From: Chelatococcus composti
Lineage (GTDB): Bacteria > Pseudomonadota > Alphaproteobacteria > Rhizobiales > Beijerinckiaceae
Direction: 5' to 3'
NCBI RefSeq assembly: GCF_014201415.1
Contig: NZ_JACHEH010000007.1
Span: 62,001 to 126,000, forward strand
DNA length: 64,000 nucleotides
The notes under the pieces were generated by a model. That model made no database searches. It saw only the letters and a list, made by a program, of their open reading frames with translations, and was not told the origin of the DNA. Shown here in pieces: positions 1 to 7,689 of the stretch. The position numbers were made by a program, and so were the translations under genes. The stretch's first letter is position 1. Each line of letters opens with the position of its first letter.

Positions 1-577
1 GCGCCGGCAGGATGAGATGGGCGAGCCCGTCCAGCGTGAGGAAGCTCACCGGCACGCCGAAGAGGTCACGCGTCGTGCCGCGCCCGCCAGCCGGGAACCA
101 GCCGAGCATGACCGAGAACAGCAGCACCAGCATCAGGCCCTGCCAGAAGTTCGGCAGGCTGAAGCCGAGGATGGAGCCGGCCATTATCGAGTGCCCGCCG
201 AGCGACTGCGGCTTGAGGCCCGCATAGAGGCCGAGCGGAATGCCGACGAAGATGGAGATGAGGAGGGCGGTCAGCGCCAGTTCCAGCGTCGCCGGCAGGC
301 GGTTGAGGATCAGGGTCAGCGCCGGCTCGTTGTAGACGAAGGAGCGGCCCAGGTCGCCGTGCAGCGCATTCCAGACGAAGAGGGCATATTGCTCATAGAG
401 CGGCCTGTCGAGGCCGAGGCGTCGCGTGATCGCCTCCATCTCCTGCTGGTCCGCCTGGGGGCTTGCGAGGATGGCGACCGGGTCGCCCACCGCATAGACG
501 GCGATGAAGACAAGCGTCGCCATGACGGCCAGCACGAGTGCCGCCTGGCCCAGGCGTCGGATGACGTAGACGAGCAT
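1..577 (-). CDS. ABC transporter permease, DppB/OppB type (partial, C-terminus off the left edge)
   Basis: The reverse strand encodes about 192 residues beginning MLVYVIRRLGQA, the usual start of peptide/nickel importer permeases. One membrane helix follows at about residues 9-30, then a periplasmic stretch containing RLGLDRPLYEQY, a sequence typical of DppB-like proteins, then further helices. The first half of the family's roughly 310 residues is present; the rest lies beyond the window. The ATG at 577 is preceded by AAGG. It lies downstream of the binding protein gene on the same strand, separated by about 250 bases holding a repeat-like element, so the two probably make one importer for a peptide-like solute. 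Inner membrane location is inferred from the helices. The substrate cannot be told. Confidence 0.88.
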   Translation of the reverse strand, partial: MLVYVIRRLGQAALVLAVMATLVFIAVYAVGDPVAILASPQADQQEMEAITRRLGLDRPLYEQYALFVWNALHGDLGRSFVYNEPALTLILNRLPATLELALTALLISIFVGIPLGLYAGLKPQSLGGHSIMAGSILGFSLPNFWQGLMLVLLFSVMLGWFPAGGRGTTRDLFGVPVSFLTLDGLAHLILPA

Positions 578-609
578 CGTCGTTGACCTTGCAAAGGGCG
601 GAGCCCGGC

Positions 610-765
610 CGACAGGGCGCTCCGGAGCGAGGCTCCTCCGGCGCGCCGCTCGTCCCTCTCGCACTCACGGGAGAAGGGGGAGAGGGTCCGCAGGGACAGG
701 AGCCTGCGCCAGCCTCTCGCCCCGGCCCTTGCCCCGCCTTGCGGGGAGAGGGAGGCGACGCTCCG
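610..765. repeat. GC-rich inverted-repeat element between binding protein and permease genes
   Basis: The gap between the two transporter genes (578-827) has no convincing gene. It holds two dyad modules: one around 652-686 with CCCTCTCG facing GGGGGAGAGGG, and one around 712-754 with the hairpin CCCCGC-CTT-GCGGGG at 732-746 flanked by CCTCTC and GAGAGG. This composition resembles the small dispersed intergenic palindromes of Hyphomicrobiales genomes. One window cannot show that it is repeated. In the leftward transcript it could attenuate permease expression or protect the 3' end of the upstream message, but there is no T-tract. Confidence 0.45.
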
Positions 766-827
766 GCGGTCACGCGCCGGCAGAACGCGCGTGCCGGTCG
801 GATCCGGTCATCGGCCGATGGCCGAGC

Positions 828-2441
828 TTACTGCGCCAGCTTGACCTCGGTCGCCAGCGTATACTGGTCAATGCGCGGCGTGTAGGTGAGCGTCTTTTTG
901 AACGCCCAGGGCGTCACCTCGAAGTGCAGCGGCAGCAGGGCATGGTCCTCCATCGCGATCTTCGAGGCCTTCTGGAGCAGCTCCTCGCGCTTGGCGTCGT
1001 CAATGGTGCGCTGCGCCTCCTGCACGAGAGCGTCGACCTCCTTGTTGGAATAGCGGCCGCGGTTGGTGTGGCCGCCGCCGGTTTCCTTGTTCGGCGTCAC
1101 GACGAGGGCGTTGAGGGAGTTGGACATCTCGCCCGAATCCGCGCCCCAGCCGGCGAGGTAGGCCGAGAACTCGTGCTTGTTGCGACGCGTGAAGAAGGTC
1201 GAGGCCGTCATGGCATCGACATTGGTCTTGACGCCGACGCGCGTGAACATCTGCGCCACGGCCTGCGCCACCTTCTCGTCGTTGATGTAGCGGTCGTTCG
1301 GCGTGCCGAGCGTCAGCTCAAAGCCGTTCGGGTAGCCGGCCTCGGCCAGCAGCTTCTTCGCCCCTTCGGGATCATAGGCGACGGGCTTGGCATCCTTCGA
1401 TGTGCCGAAGAGCGGGTAGGGCAGCAGCTCGCCGGCGGGCTTGGCGACGCCGCCCATGATGCGCTCGACGATGGCGTCGCGGTTGATGGCCTTGGACAGG
1501 GCCTCGCGCACGCGCTTGTCCTTGAAGGGATTCTTGTCAGTGCCCTTCACGCCCGGCGTCTTGTCCTCGAACTGGTCGAGATGGATGTAGATGATGCGGT
1601 TGGACAGGCCCTCGACGATGGTGAAGCCGGCGCCCTTGATCTTGTCGAAGTCCTGGATCGGCGGGTTCTCGATCATGTCCACGTCGCCGGCGAGCAGCGC
1701 CGCGACGCGCGGGCCGGCGCTGGTGATCGGCCGCATGACGACGCGCTGCCAGATCGGCTTCTCGCCCCAGTAGTCCTCGTTGGCCTCCAGGATGATGTGG
1801 GTGCCGCGGGTGTATTCCTTCAGCTTGTAAGGCCCGGTGCCGATCGCCTTCGCCGGGTCGTTGAAGTCCGCCGACTTCGGCGGCGTACCCATGTTCTCGC
1901 AGCCATCCTTGCCGTACTTGACATCGCCGGCACCGAAGACGGAAGCCGAGAGAATGCCGAGCGTTGTCATGTTGTTGGGGAAGAGCGGCTGCGGGCTCGT
2001 CGTCTTGACGCGGACCGTCAGCGGGTCGGGCGCCTCGATCGATTCGATGCCACGCGTGAACACGGTGAAGGACGAGGGCGAGTTCTCGACCAGTGGCACC
2101 CGGCACATGGTGTAGATGTAGTCGCGGGCGGTGAAGGGCTCGCCGTTCGAGAACTTCACGTTTGGCCGCAGCTTGATCTCCCACGTCGTGTCGTCGATCG
2201 CCTTCCACGACTCGGCCAGCGCCGGCAGCAGCTTCTGGTTGGCGTCGGTGGTGATGAGAGACTCGAAGATGTGGCGGCGCAGCGCGTTGTTCTGGCCGAC
2301 GTTATGGAAGTGCGGGTCGATCGAGGTGGCCTCGGAGGCGACGCCGATCTTCAGCTCCTTCGTGTCCTGCGCGACGGCCGGTTGCGCCATTGCGACCGCG
2401 AGCGGCAACAGGGCATAGGCGGCGGGTTTCAGTTTTTTCAT
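828..2441 (-). CDS. Peptide/nickel-type ABC transporter substrate-binding protein (SBP family 5)
   Basis: This 537-residue protein has a classical signal peptide (MKKLKPAAYALLPLAVAMA, likely cleaved after AVA near residue 24), so it should act in the periplasm. The mature part reads as a DppA/OppA-type receptor: it opens with an EATSIDPHFHN segment, then FESLIT, LAESWK and KFSNGEPFTARD, landmarks of SBP_bac_5. Length fits the family (500-550). A strong AGAGGAGAGGGG ribosome site precedes the ATG. The permease lies downstream on the same strand, and a LysR regulator is transcribed away from the shared upstream region. The M20 deacylase behind the regulator suggests that an amide or N-acyl amino acid type solute is imported, but this is a guess from context. 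Confidence 0.9.
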   Translation of the reverse strand: MKKLKPAAYALLPLAVAMAQPAVAQDTKELKIGVASEATSIDPHFHNVGQNNALRRHIFESLITTDANQKLLPALAESWKAIDDTTWEIKLRPNVKFSNGEPFTARDYIYTMCRVPLVENSPSSFTVFTRGIESIEAPDPLTVRVKTTSPQPLFPNNMTTLGILSASVFGAGDVKYGKDGCENMGTPPKSADFNDPAKAIGTGPYKLKEYTRGTHIILEANEDYWGEKPIWQRVVMRPITSAGPRVAALLAGDVDMIENPPIQDFDKIKGAGFTIVEGLSNRIIYIHLDQFEDKTPGVKGTDKNPFKDKRVREALSKAINRDAIVERIMGGVAKPAGELLPYPLFGTSKDAKPVAYDPEGAKKLLAEAGYPNGFELTLGTPNDRYINDEKVAQAVAQMFTRVGVKTNVDAMTASTFFTRRNKHEFSAYLAGWGADSGEMSNSLNALVVTPNKETGGGHTNRGRYSNKEVDALVQEAQRTIDDAKREELLQKASKIAMEDHALLPLHFEVTPWAFKKTLTYTPRIDQYTLATEVKLAQ

Positions 2442-2543
2442 TTCCCCTCTCCTCTGGATTGATGTGCGCCACCTTATCGAAAATGCGAGGGAAGCGGCAG
2501 CATCCCCCGGCCCGGCGGCTTGCTCATCTCGGACCCGATGCTA

Positions 2544-2581
2544 TTATTCAATCTTGGCATTGTCACCGCCAAAATGAATAA
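2544..2581. promoter_or_regulatory. Nested inverted repeat, probable LysR operator
   Basis: Outer arms TTATTCA (2544-2550) and TGAATAA (2575-2581) are perfectly complementary. Inside them TTGGC (2554-2558) and GCCAA (2568-2572) are also perfectly complementary and almost co-centred. The element is AT-rich in GC-rich surroundings. It sits 17 bases before the LysR-type gene and about 100 bases before the divergent binding protein gene, the normal place for a LysR autoregulatory and target site. Binding is inferred. Confidence 0.55.
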
Positions 2582-2598
2582 CGAGATCGCATAACACT

Positions 2599-3543
2599 AT
2601 GCCCTCCGAGGATAGCGAGAGCCGATCATCGCGCCCAAGCCTGCGCGAGCTGGAGGTGCTGCACGCCCTGATCGCCACCGGCAAGACGACGGCAGCTGGC
2701 CAGCGCCTCGGCATATCGCAGCCCGCCGTCTCGCGCGCCGTGGCGGCTCTTGAGGAGAGGGTGGGGCGGGTGCTGTTCTCGCGCGAGGGCGGCCGCCTCG
2801 TGCCGACGGCCGACGCGCTGGCGCTGGAGGCGGAGGCGGCGCCCATCCTCGCCGGCCTCGCCCGGCTCGAGAACTGGCCGCGCGCACCGCGCACGCAGAG
2901 CGTGCTGCGCGTTTCCGCGGCGCCCACGGTGGCGCATTATTTTCTGGCGCCCATTCTCGCCCGGTTCGTGGCCGTGGAGCCCGAGACGCGCGTCGTGGTC
3001 GAGATTGGCCGCGGCGGAGACGTGCTTGCGGCAGTGGCGGCCGGCGATGTCGACGTGGGCATCGGCATGCTGGAGACGCCGGTCTCCCATCTCGGCGTGC
3101 GGGCCGAGCCGTTCCGCCGCTCGAAGGCGGCCTGCATCATGTGGCCGGGCCATCGGCTCGCGGAGCTTTCCGTCGTCCGTCCGGCCGACATCGGCAGCGA
3201 GGAGCCGTTCATCGTCGTCACGCGGCGTTTCGCGGCGCGGGCACTGCTCGACAGAGCCTTTGCAGATGTGGGCATCGAGCCCAGGATCGTGGCGGAGGCG
3301 ACGACCTCCACTTTCGTGACGGAGATGGTGCGCTGCCGGGCGGGCATCTCGGTGCTCAATCCCTTCCCCATGTCCCTGAGCGACGACGCCAGCGTCGTTT
3401 ACCGGCCCTTCCTGCCGGAGATCACCTACGAGATGGCCTTTCTTCTGCCGGCGACGGGGGCCGCGCCGCCGGCCGCCCGCCGTTTTGTCGATTTCGTCCG
3501 TGCCGAGCAGCCGGACGATCCCTTCACCGTTGCCGTCCGTTGA
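2599..3543 (+). CDS. LysR-family transcriptional regulator
   Basis: The 314-residue protein has an N-terminal winged helix-turn-helix at about residues 14-72: LRELEVLHALIATGKTTAA, then ISQPAVSRAVAALEERVGRVLF, the LysR signature. An effector domain of about 220 residues follows, with the two-lobe LysR_substrate pattern. It is transcribed away from the peptide-type binding protein gene and followed after 23 bases by an M20 deacylase on the same strand. The simplest model is that it controls the transporter and perhaps the deacylase through the dyad upstream of its start. The ligand is unknown. Confidence 0.92.
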   Translation: MPSEDSESRSSRPSLRELEVLHALIATGKTTAAGQRLGISQPAVSRAVAALEERVGRVLFSREGGRLVPTADALALEAEAAPILAGLARLENWPRAPRTQSVLRVSAAPTVAHYFLAPILARFVAVEPETRVVVEIGRGGDVLAAVAAGDVDVGIGMLETPVSHLGVRAEPFRRSKAACIMWPGHRLAELSVVRPADIGSEEPFIVVTRRFAARALLDRAFADVGIEPRIVAEATTSTFVTEMVRCRAGISVLNPFPMSLSDDASVVYRPFLPEITYEMAFLLPATGAAPPAARRFVDFVRAEQPDDPFTVAVR

Positions 3544-3566
3544 GCGGCCCCTGCCGGAGTTCCCTG

Positions 3567-4730
3567 ATGTCCAGTCCCGCCATTACCGAGATCCTCGCCC
3601 GCCTGGTCTCCTTCGACACGACGAGCCGCAACTCCAACCTCGAGCTCATCGCCTGGGTCGAGGACTATCTTGCCGCCCACGGCATCGCGAGCGAGCGCAT
3701 CTACGACGCGACGGGCACCAAGGCAAACCTGTGGGCCACCATCGGCCCGGCGGACCGTGCGGGCTACATCCTGTCCGGCCATACCGACGTCGTGCCCGTG
3801 GACGGGCAGGAATGGGCGAGCGACCCCTTCACGCTCTCCGTGCGCGACGGCCGGGCCTATGGCCGCGGCGCCTGCGACATGAAGGGCTTCCTCGCCGCCT
3901 GCCTGTCGCGGGTGCCCGCCATGAAGGCGGCCGCACTCGCCCGGCCCATCCATCTCGCCTTCTCCTACGACGAGGAGGTTGGCTGCGTCGGCGCGCGCGG
4001 CATCGTGGAGAAGCTGGCTCAGGCCGGGATCAAGCCGCTTGGCTGCTTCGTCGGCGAGCCGACGTCGATGAACGTCGTCATCGGCCACAAGGGCAAGCGC
4101 AGCCTCAAGGTGCGCGTGCGCGGCAGGAGCTGCCATTCCTCGCTCGCGCCGCAGGGCGTGAATGCCGTGGAGTGGGGCGCCCGGCTCGTTGCCTACATCC
4201 GTTCCGTGGCGGAGCGTTTCGCGACGAGCGGCGCCCGCGACCCGCTCTATGACGTGCCTTTCACCACCGCCCATGTCGGCGTCTTCACGGGCGGGACGGC
4301 TCTCAACATCGTCCCCGACGAGAGCGAGATCGTCTTTGAGATCCGTGCCATCGGGGCGGACGATCCCGATGCCGTCGTTGCGGAGATCGAGGCCTATGCC
4401 CGGCGCGAGCTGGAGCCGGCGATGCAGGCCGTCGACCCGCAGAGCGGCTTCGATTTCGATGTCTTCGCCGGCTTCCCTGGCCTCGACACGGCTCCGGACG
4501 CCGAGGTCGTCACGCTCGCCAAGCGCCTGGCCGGGCGCAACGAGCACGCCAAGGTGGCCTATGGCACGGAGGCAGGCCTCTTCCACGCGGTCGCCGGCGT
4601 GCCCTCCGTCGTCATCGGCCCCGGCTCCATCGGCGAGGCACACAAGCCGGACGAATATATCGAGATCGCCCAGCTCGAGGCCTGTGGCGCCTTCGTCGAC
4701 AGGCTCATCGCCCACTGCACGGCCGCCTGA
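3567..4730 (+). CDS. M20 family deacylase, acetylornithine deacetylase (ArgE)-like
   Basis: The 387-residue protein carries the zinc ligands of M20 enzymes: GHTDVVP with His72, GRGACDMKG with Asp104, the glutamate pair at residues 136-137 (YDEEVGC), GEPT near 164, and a late EAHKPDE histidine. The dimerisation lid lies at roughly 180-290. The overall pattern matches ArgE-type N-acyl amino acid deacetylases, which release ornithine or another amino acid from its N-acetyl form. I chose the ATG at 3567 because the family begins just before the first helix (ITEILARLVSFDTTS); a longer open frame upstream runs back inside the regulator gene and is not credible. Next to a LysR regulator and a peptide-type importer it may instead act on an imported N-acyl amino acid, so ArgE function is likely but not certain. 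Confidence 0.82.
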   Translation: MSSPAITEILARLVSFDTTSRNSNLELIAWVEDYLAAHGIASERIYDATGTKANLWATIGPADRAGYILSGHTDVVPVDGQEWASDPFTLSVRDGRAYGRGACDMKGFLAACLSRVPAMKAAALARPIHLAFSYDEEVGCVGARGIVEKLAQAGIKPLGCFVGEPTSMNVVIGHKGKRSLKVRVRGRSCHSSLAPQGVNAVEWGARLVAYIRSVAERFATSGARDPLYDVPFTTAHVGVFTGGTALNIVPDESEIVFEIRAIGADDPDAVVAEIEAYARRELEPAMQAVDPQSGFDFDVFAGFPGLDTAPDAEVVTLAKRLAGRNEHAKVAYGTEAGLFHAVAGVPSVVIGPGSIGEAHKPDEYIEIAQLEACGAFVDRLIAHCTAA

Positions 4731-4785
4731 GGCGCGGCACCAGGACATGCGGGCCGGAAGAAGCCGGCCCGCGTCGAACCGCCCG

Positions 4786-5142
4786 TCAGAAGTCCCGCCC
4801 GTTGTAGGGCGTGAGCTTCAGGCTCTCGATATCGACGCCGTCGAGGCAGCGCACGTTGACGGCCACCACGTCGTTGCCGTCGGGTGTCTTGCCGCGGGCA
4901 AAGGATTCGATGCCGCAGTGGCGGCAGCGCAGGTGATGAATGACCCTGCGGTTGAACTGGTAATCCTCAAGCGCATCTTCGCCGGAGATCAGCCGGAACC
5001 GGTCCGGCGGCACGAAGGTCGGCAAAAGGCCGCGCTTGCTGCAATGCGAGCAGTTGCAGGAGATGACGGTGGCAAGGTCCGTCGTTGCCTCGAAGCGTAC
5101 CGTTCCGCAGTGGCATCCGCCTTGGTAGGTCTGCATTTTCAC
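4786..5142 (-). CDS. GFA family (glutathione-dependent formaldehyde-activating-like / CENP-V domain) protein
   Basis: This 118-residue protein shows the GFA zinc pattern: GGCHCGTVRF at residues 8-17, CNCSHCSKRG about residues 29-38, and a CRHCG pair near residue 74. The domain binds two zinc ions and spans the whole protein. Only a few members act on S-hydroxymethyl-glutathione; most have no proven substrate, so no gene symbol is given. It stands alone between a convergent M20 gene and the ugd gene on the same strand, 69 bases downstream of ugd. Confidence 0.88.
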   Translation of the reverse strand: MKMQTYQGGCHCGTVRFEATTDLATVISCNCSHCSKRGLLPTFVPPDRFRLISGEDALEDYQFNRRVIHHLRCRHCGIESFARGKTPDGNDVVAVNVRCLDGVDIESLKLTPYNGRDF

Positions 5143-5211
5143 GCCCGCCTCTTCTGCTGACCGAGCCGGGACTATGCCATCCGTGGCGGGGGCGCAAGGC
5201 CGCAGGAGCGC

Positions 5212-6546
5212 TTACGTCACCCCGTCGGCGTCCGCCGCCCCGTCCGGCCGGCCGACGCTGACATAGACGAAGCCGCGGCGGGCCATTTCGCCGGCGCGGT
5301 AGATGTTGCGCAGATCGACGACGACGGGGGCCTTCATCCGCGCCTTGATCCGGTCGAGGTCGAGGGCGCGGAAGGCATCCCACTCCGTGACGATGACGAG
5401 CGCATCGGCGCCCTCCACGCAGTCGTAGGCGCTGTCGCAGTAGGTGACGTTCTCCAGCAGGTTGCGGGCCTGTTCCATCCCCTCCGGGTCATAGGCGCGG
5501 ATGGTCGCGCCGCCGTCCTGCAGGGCCGTGATGATCGACAGCGAGGGGGCCTCGCGCATGTCGTCGGTGTTGGGCTTGAAGGTGAGGCCGAGAACGGCCA
5601 CCGTCTTGCCGCGCACCGACCCGCCGCACGCCGCCACGACCTTGCGCGCCATGGCGCGCTTGCGCTGGTCGTTGACGGCCGCCACCGTCTCGACGATGCG
5701 CACGGGCGAGCCCGCGTCCTGCGCCGTCTTGATGAGGGCGAGCGTGTCCTTGGGGAAGCACGAGCCGCCATAGCCCGGGCCGGCGTGCAGGAACTTGCTG
5801 CCGATGCGGTTGTCGAGGCCGATGCCGCGTGCCACCTCCTGCACGTTGGCGCCCACCTTCTCGCACAGGTCGGCGATCTCGTTGATGAAGGTGATCTTGG
5901 TGGCGAGGAAGGCGTTGGCGGCGTATTTGGTCAGCTCCGCCGTGCGCCGGCCGGTGTAGAGGATCGGCGCCTGGTTGAGATAGAGCGGGCGGTAGAGTTC
6001 CGCCATCACCTTGCGGGCGCGCTCGTCGTCGGTGCCGATGATGATGCGGTCGGGGCGCTTAAAATCGGCGATGGCCGCGCCCTCGCGCAGGAACTCGGGA
6101 TTGGAAACGACGGCGAAATCTGCGTCCGGCCGCGTCTCGCGCACGATGCGCTCCACTTCGTCGCCGGTGCCGACCGGCACGGTCGACTTGGTGACGATCA
6201 CGGTATAGCCGTCCATGACCTGCGCGATCTCGCGCGCCGCCTGGTAGACGTAGGAGAGGTCGGCATGGCCGTCACCGCGCCGCGACGGGGTGCCCACGGC
6301 AATGAAGACCGCATCGGCCGAGCGCACGGCATCCGTCAGGTCGGTGGCGAAGAAGAGGCGTCCTTCCTTGACATTGGTGGCGACGAGATCATCGAGCCCC
6401 GGCTCGAAGATCGGGATATCGCCGCGCATCAGGGCCTCGATCTTCGCCGGATCCTTGTCGACGCAGGTCACCACGTGGCCAAAGTCGGCGAAACAGGCAC
6501 CGGAAACGAGGCCGACATAGCCGGAACCGATCATTGCGACGCGCAT
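5212..6546 (-). CDS. ugd: UDP-glucose 6-dehydrogenase
   Basis: The enzyme oxidises UDP-glucose to UDP-glucuronate with two NAD+, feeding exopolysaccharide and envelope sugars. The 444-residue protein begins MRVAMIGSGYVGLVSG, the Rossmann GxGxxG motif. The catalytic cysteine is Cys263 in GYGGSCFPKDT, and the C-terminal UDP-binding domain contains GLTFKPNTDDMREAPS. The start was placed at 6546, giving the normal Rossmann start; an upstream in-frame ATG would add 31 proline-rich residues. It is divergent from the asparaginase gene. With the ExoR homologue elsewhere in the window, it fits a polysaccharide-producing organism. Confidence 0.95.
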   Translation of the reverse strand: MRVAMIGSGYVGLVSGACFADFGHVVTCVDKDPAKIEALMRGDIPIFEPGLDDLVATNVKEGRLFFATDLTDAVRSADAVFIAVGTPSRRGDGHADLSYVYQAAREIAQVMDGYTVIVTKSTVPVGTGDEVERIVRETRPDADFAVVSNPEFLREGAAIADFKRPDRIIIGTDDERARKVMAELYRPLYLNQAPILYTGRRTAELTKYAANAFLATKITFINEIADLCEKVGANVQEVARGIGLDNRIGSKFLHAGPGYGGSCFPKDTLALIKTAQDAGSPVRIVETVAAVNDQRKRAMARKVVAACGGSVRGKTVAVLGLTFKPNTDDMREAPSLSIITALQDGGATIRAYDPEGMEQARNLLENVTYCDSAYDCVEGADALVIVTEWDAFRALDLDRIKARMKAPVVVDLRNIYRAGEMARRGFVYVSVGRPDGAADADGVT

Positions 6547-6674
6547 CGAGTCACCCGATGGTGGAGAAACAGGCGCCGACCGCTCTATAGCGTCGGGGGG
6601 CGAGGGGCAAGGAACCCCCGCAGTTTGACACGGGCGCACGGCTGGGCAAAAGAGCCCCCAAAGGGAGATGCGCG

Positions 6675-7685
6675 ATGGCTGAAGCAGTCCTGGTCGAGGT
6701 AACGCGGGGTGAGGTCGTGGAATCCGTGCACCGGGGCGCGCTCGCGGTGCTCGATGCCGACGGGGCTGAGGTTCTTGTGCTCGGCGATATCGATCGGCCC
6801 GTTTTTCCGCGTTCCGCGGTCAAGATCATCCAGGCGCTGCCCCTCATCGAAAGTGGAGCGGCGGACCGTTTCGGCCTCACCGAGGACGAGCTGGCGCTCG
6901 CCTGCGCCTCCCATTCGGGAGAGCCTCGCCATGCCGAGACGGCCGCGCGCATGCTCTCCCGGGCAGGGCGGGAGCCCGGCTGCCTCGAATGCGGCGCCCA
7001 CTGGCCGATGGGGCAGGAGGCAGCCCGCGCGCTGGCGCGCAGCGGTGGCGAGCCCACCGCGCTGCACAACAACTGCTCCGGCAAACATGCCGGTTTCGTC
7101 TGCGCCGCCTGCGCCATGGAGGTCGATCCCGCCGGCTACATCGAGCCCGGCCATCCGGTGCAGCGGGAGGTGAAGGCGGCAATGGAGGCCCTGACGGGAT
7201 TCGCCCATACGGACGAGCTGCGCGGCACCGACGGCTGCTCCATCCCCACCTATGCCGTGCCGCTCAGGGCGCTCGCCCGCGCCTTCGCCCGCATCGGCAC
7301 CGGAACGGGCCTGACGCGCGACCGCGCGGCGGCCTTCGCCCGCCTGAGGGCAGCCGTTGCCACGCATCCCTTCATGGTGGCTGGCACCGGCCGCTTCGAC
7401 ACCATCCTCATGGAGGCGCTCGGGCAGAGGGCCTTTGTCAAGGTGGGGGCGGAAGGCGTCTATTGCGCCACCTTCCCCGAGCTCGGCCTCGGCATCGCCC
7501 TCAAGTGCGACGACGGGGCCGCGCGGGCGGCGGAAGTCGCCATGGCGGCGCTCGTCGAGCGCTTCCTGCCGCTGTCGGATGTGCAGGCCAAGACCGTCGC
7601 CGATCTTGCCCGCCCCCAGATTCGCAACTGGAACGGCCGTGTCGTCGGCGCCATGCGCCCGGCTGCGGCACTCGCCGGCGCCTGA
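6675..7685 (+). CDS. Asparaginase, Rhizobium etli ReAV type (PF06089)
   Basis: This 336-residue protein belongs to the third asparaginase class, unrelated to E. coli AnsA/AnsB. Family landmarks are visible: FPRSAVKIIQ gives the Ser47-x-x-Lys50 pair, CASHSGE gives Ser79, NNCSGKHAGF gives Cys134 and Lys137, and RGTDGCSIPT gives the second zinc cysteine near 188. These match the residues described for R. etli ReAV with a one-residue offset. It hydrolyses L-asparagine to aspartate and ammonia in the cytoplasm. It is monocistronic, divergent from ugd, and its ATG is preceded by GGGAGATGCGCG. Confidence 0.9.
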   Translation: MAEAVLVEVTRGEVVESVHRGALAVLDADGAEVLVLGDIDRPVFPRSAVKIIQALPLIESGAADRFGLTEDELALACASHSGEPRHAETAARMLSRAGREPGCLECGAHWPMGQEAARALARSGGEPTALHNNCSGKHAGFVCAACAMEVDPAGYIEPGHPVQREVKAAMEALTGFAHTDELRGTDGCSIPTYAVPLRALARAFARIGTGTGLTRDRAAAFARLRAAVATHPFMVAGTGRFDTILMEALGQRAFVKVGAEGVYCATFPELGLGIALKCDDGAARAAEVAMAALVERFLPLSDVQAKTVADLARPQIRNWNGRVVGAMRPAAALAGA

Positions 7686-7689
7686 GGCG

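Noticed and set aside
729-2462. Long rightward open frame of 577 codons opposite the binding protein gene
   Set aside because: It is the antisense shadow of a clear SBP family 5 gene in GC-rich DNA; its translation is Arg/Gly/Asp-rich with no domain.
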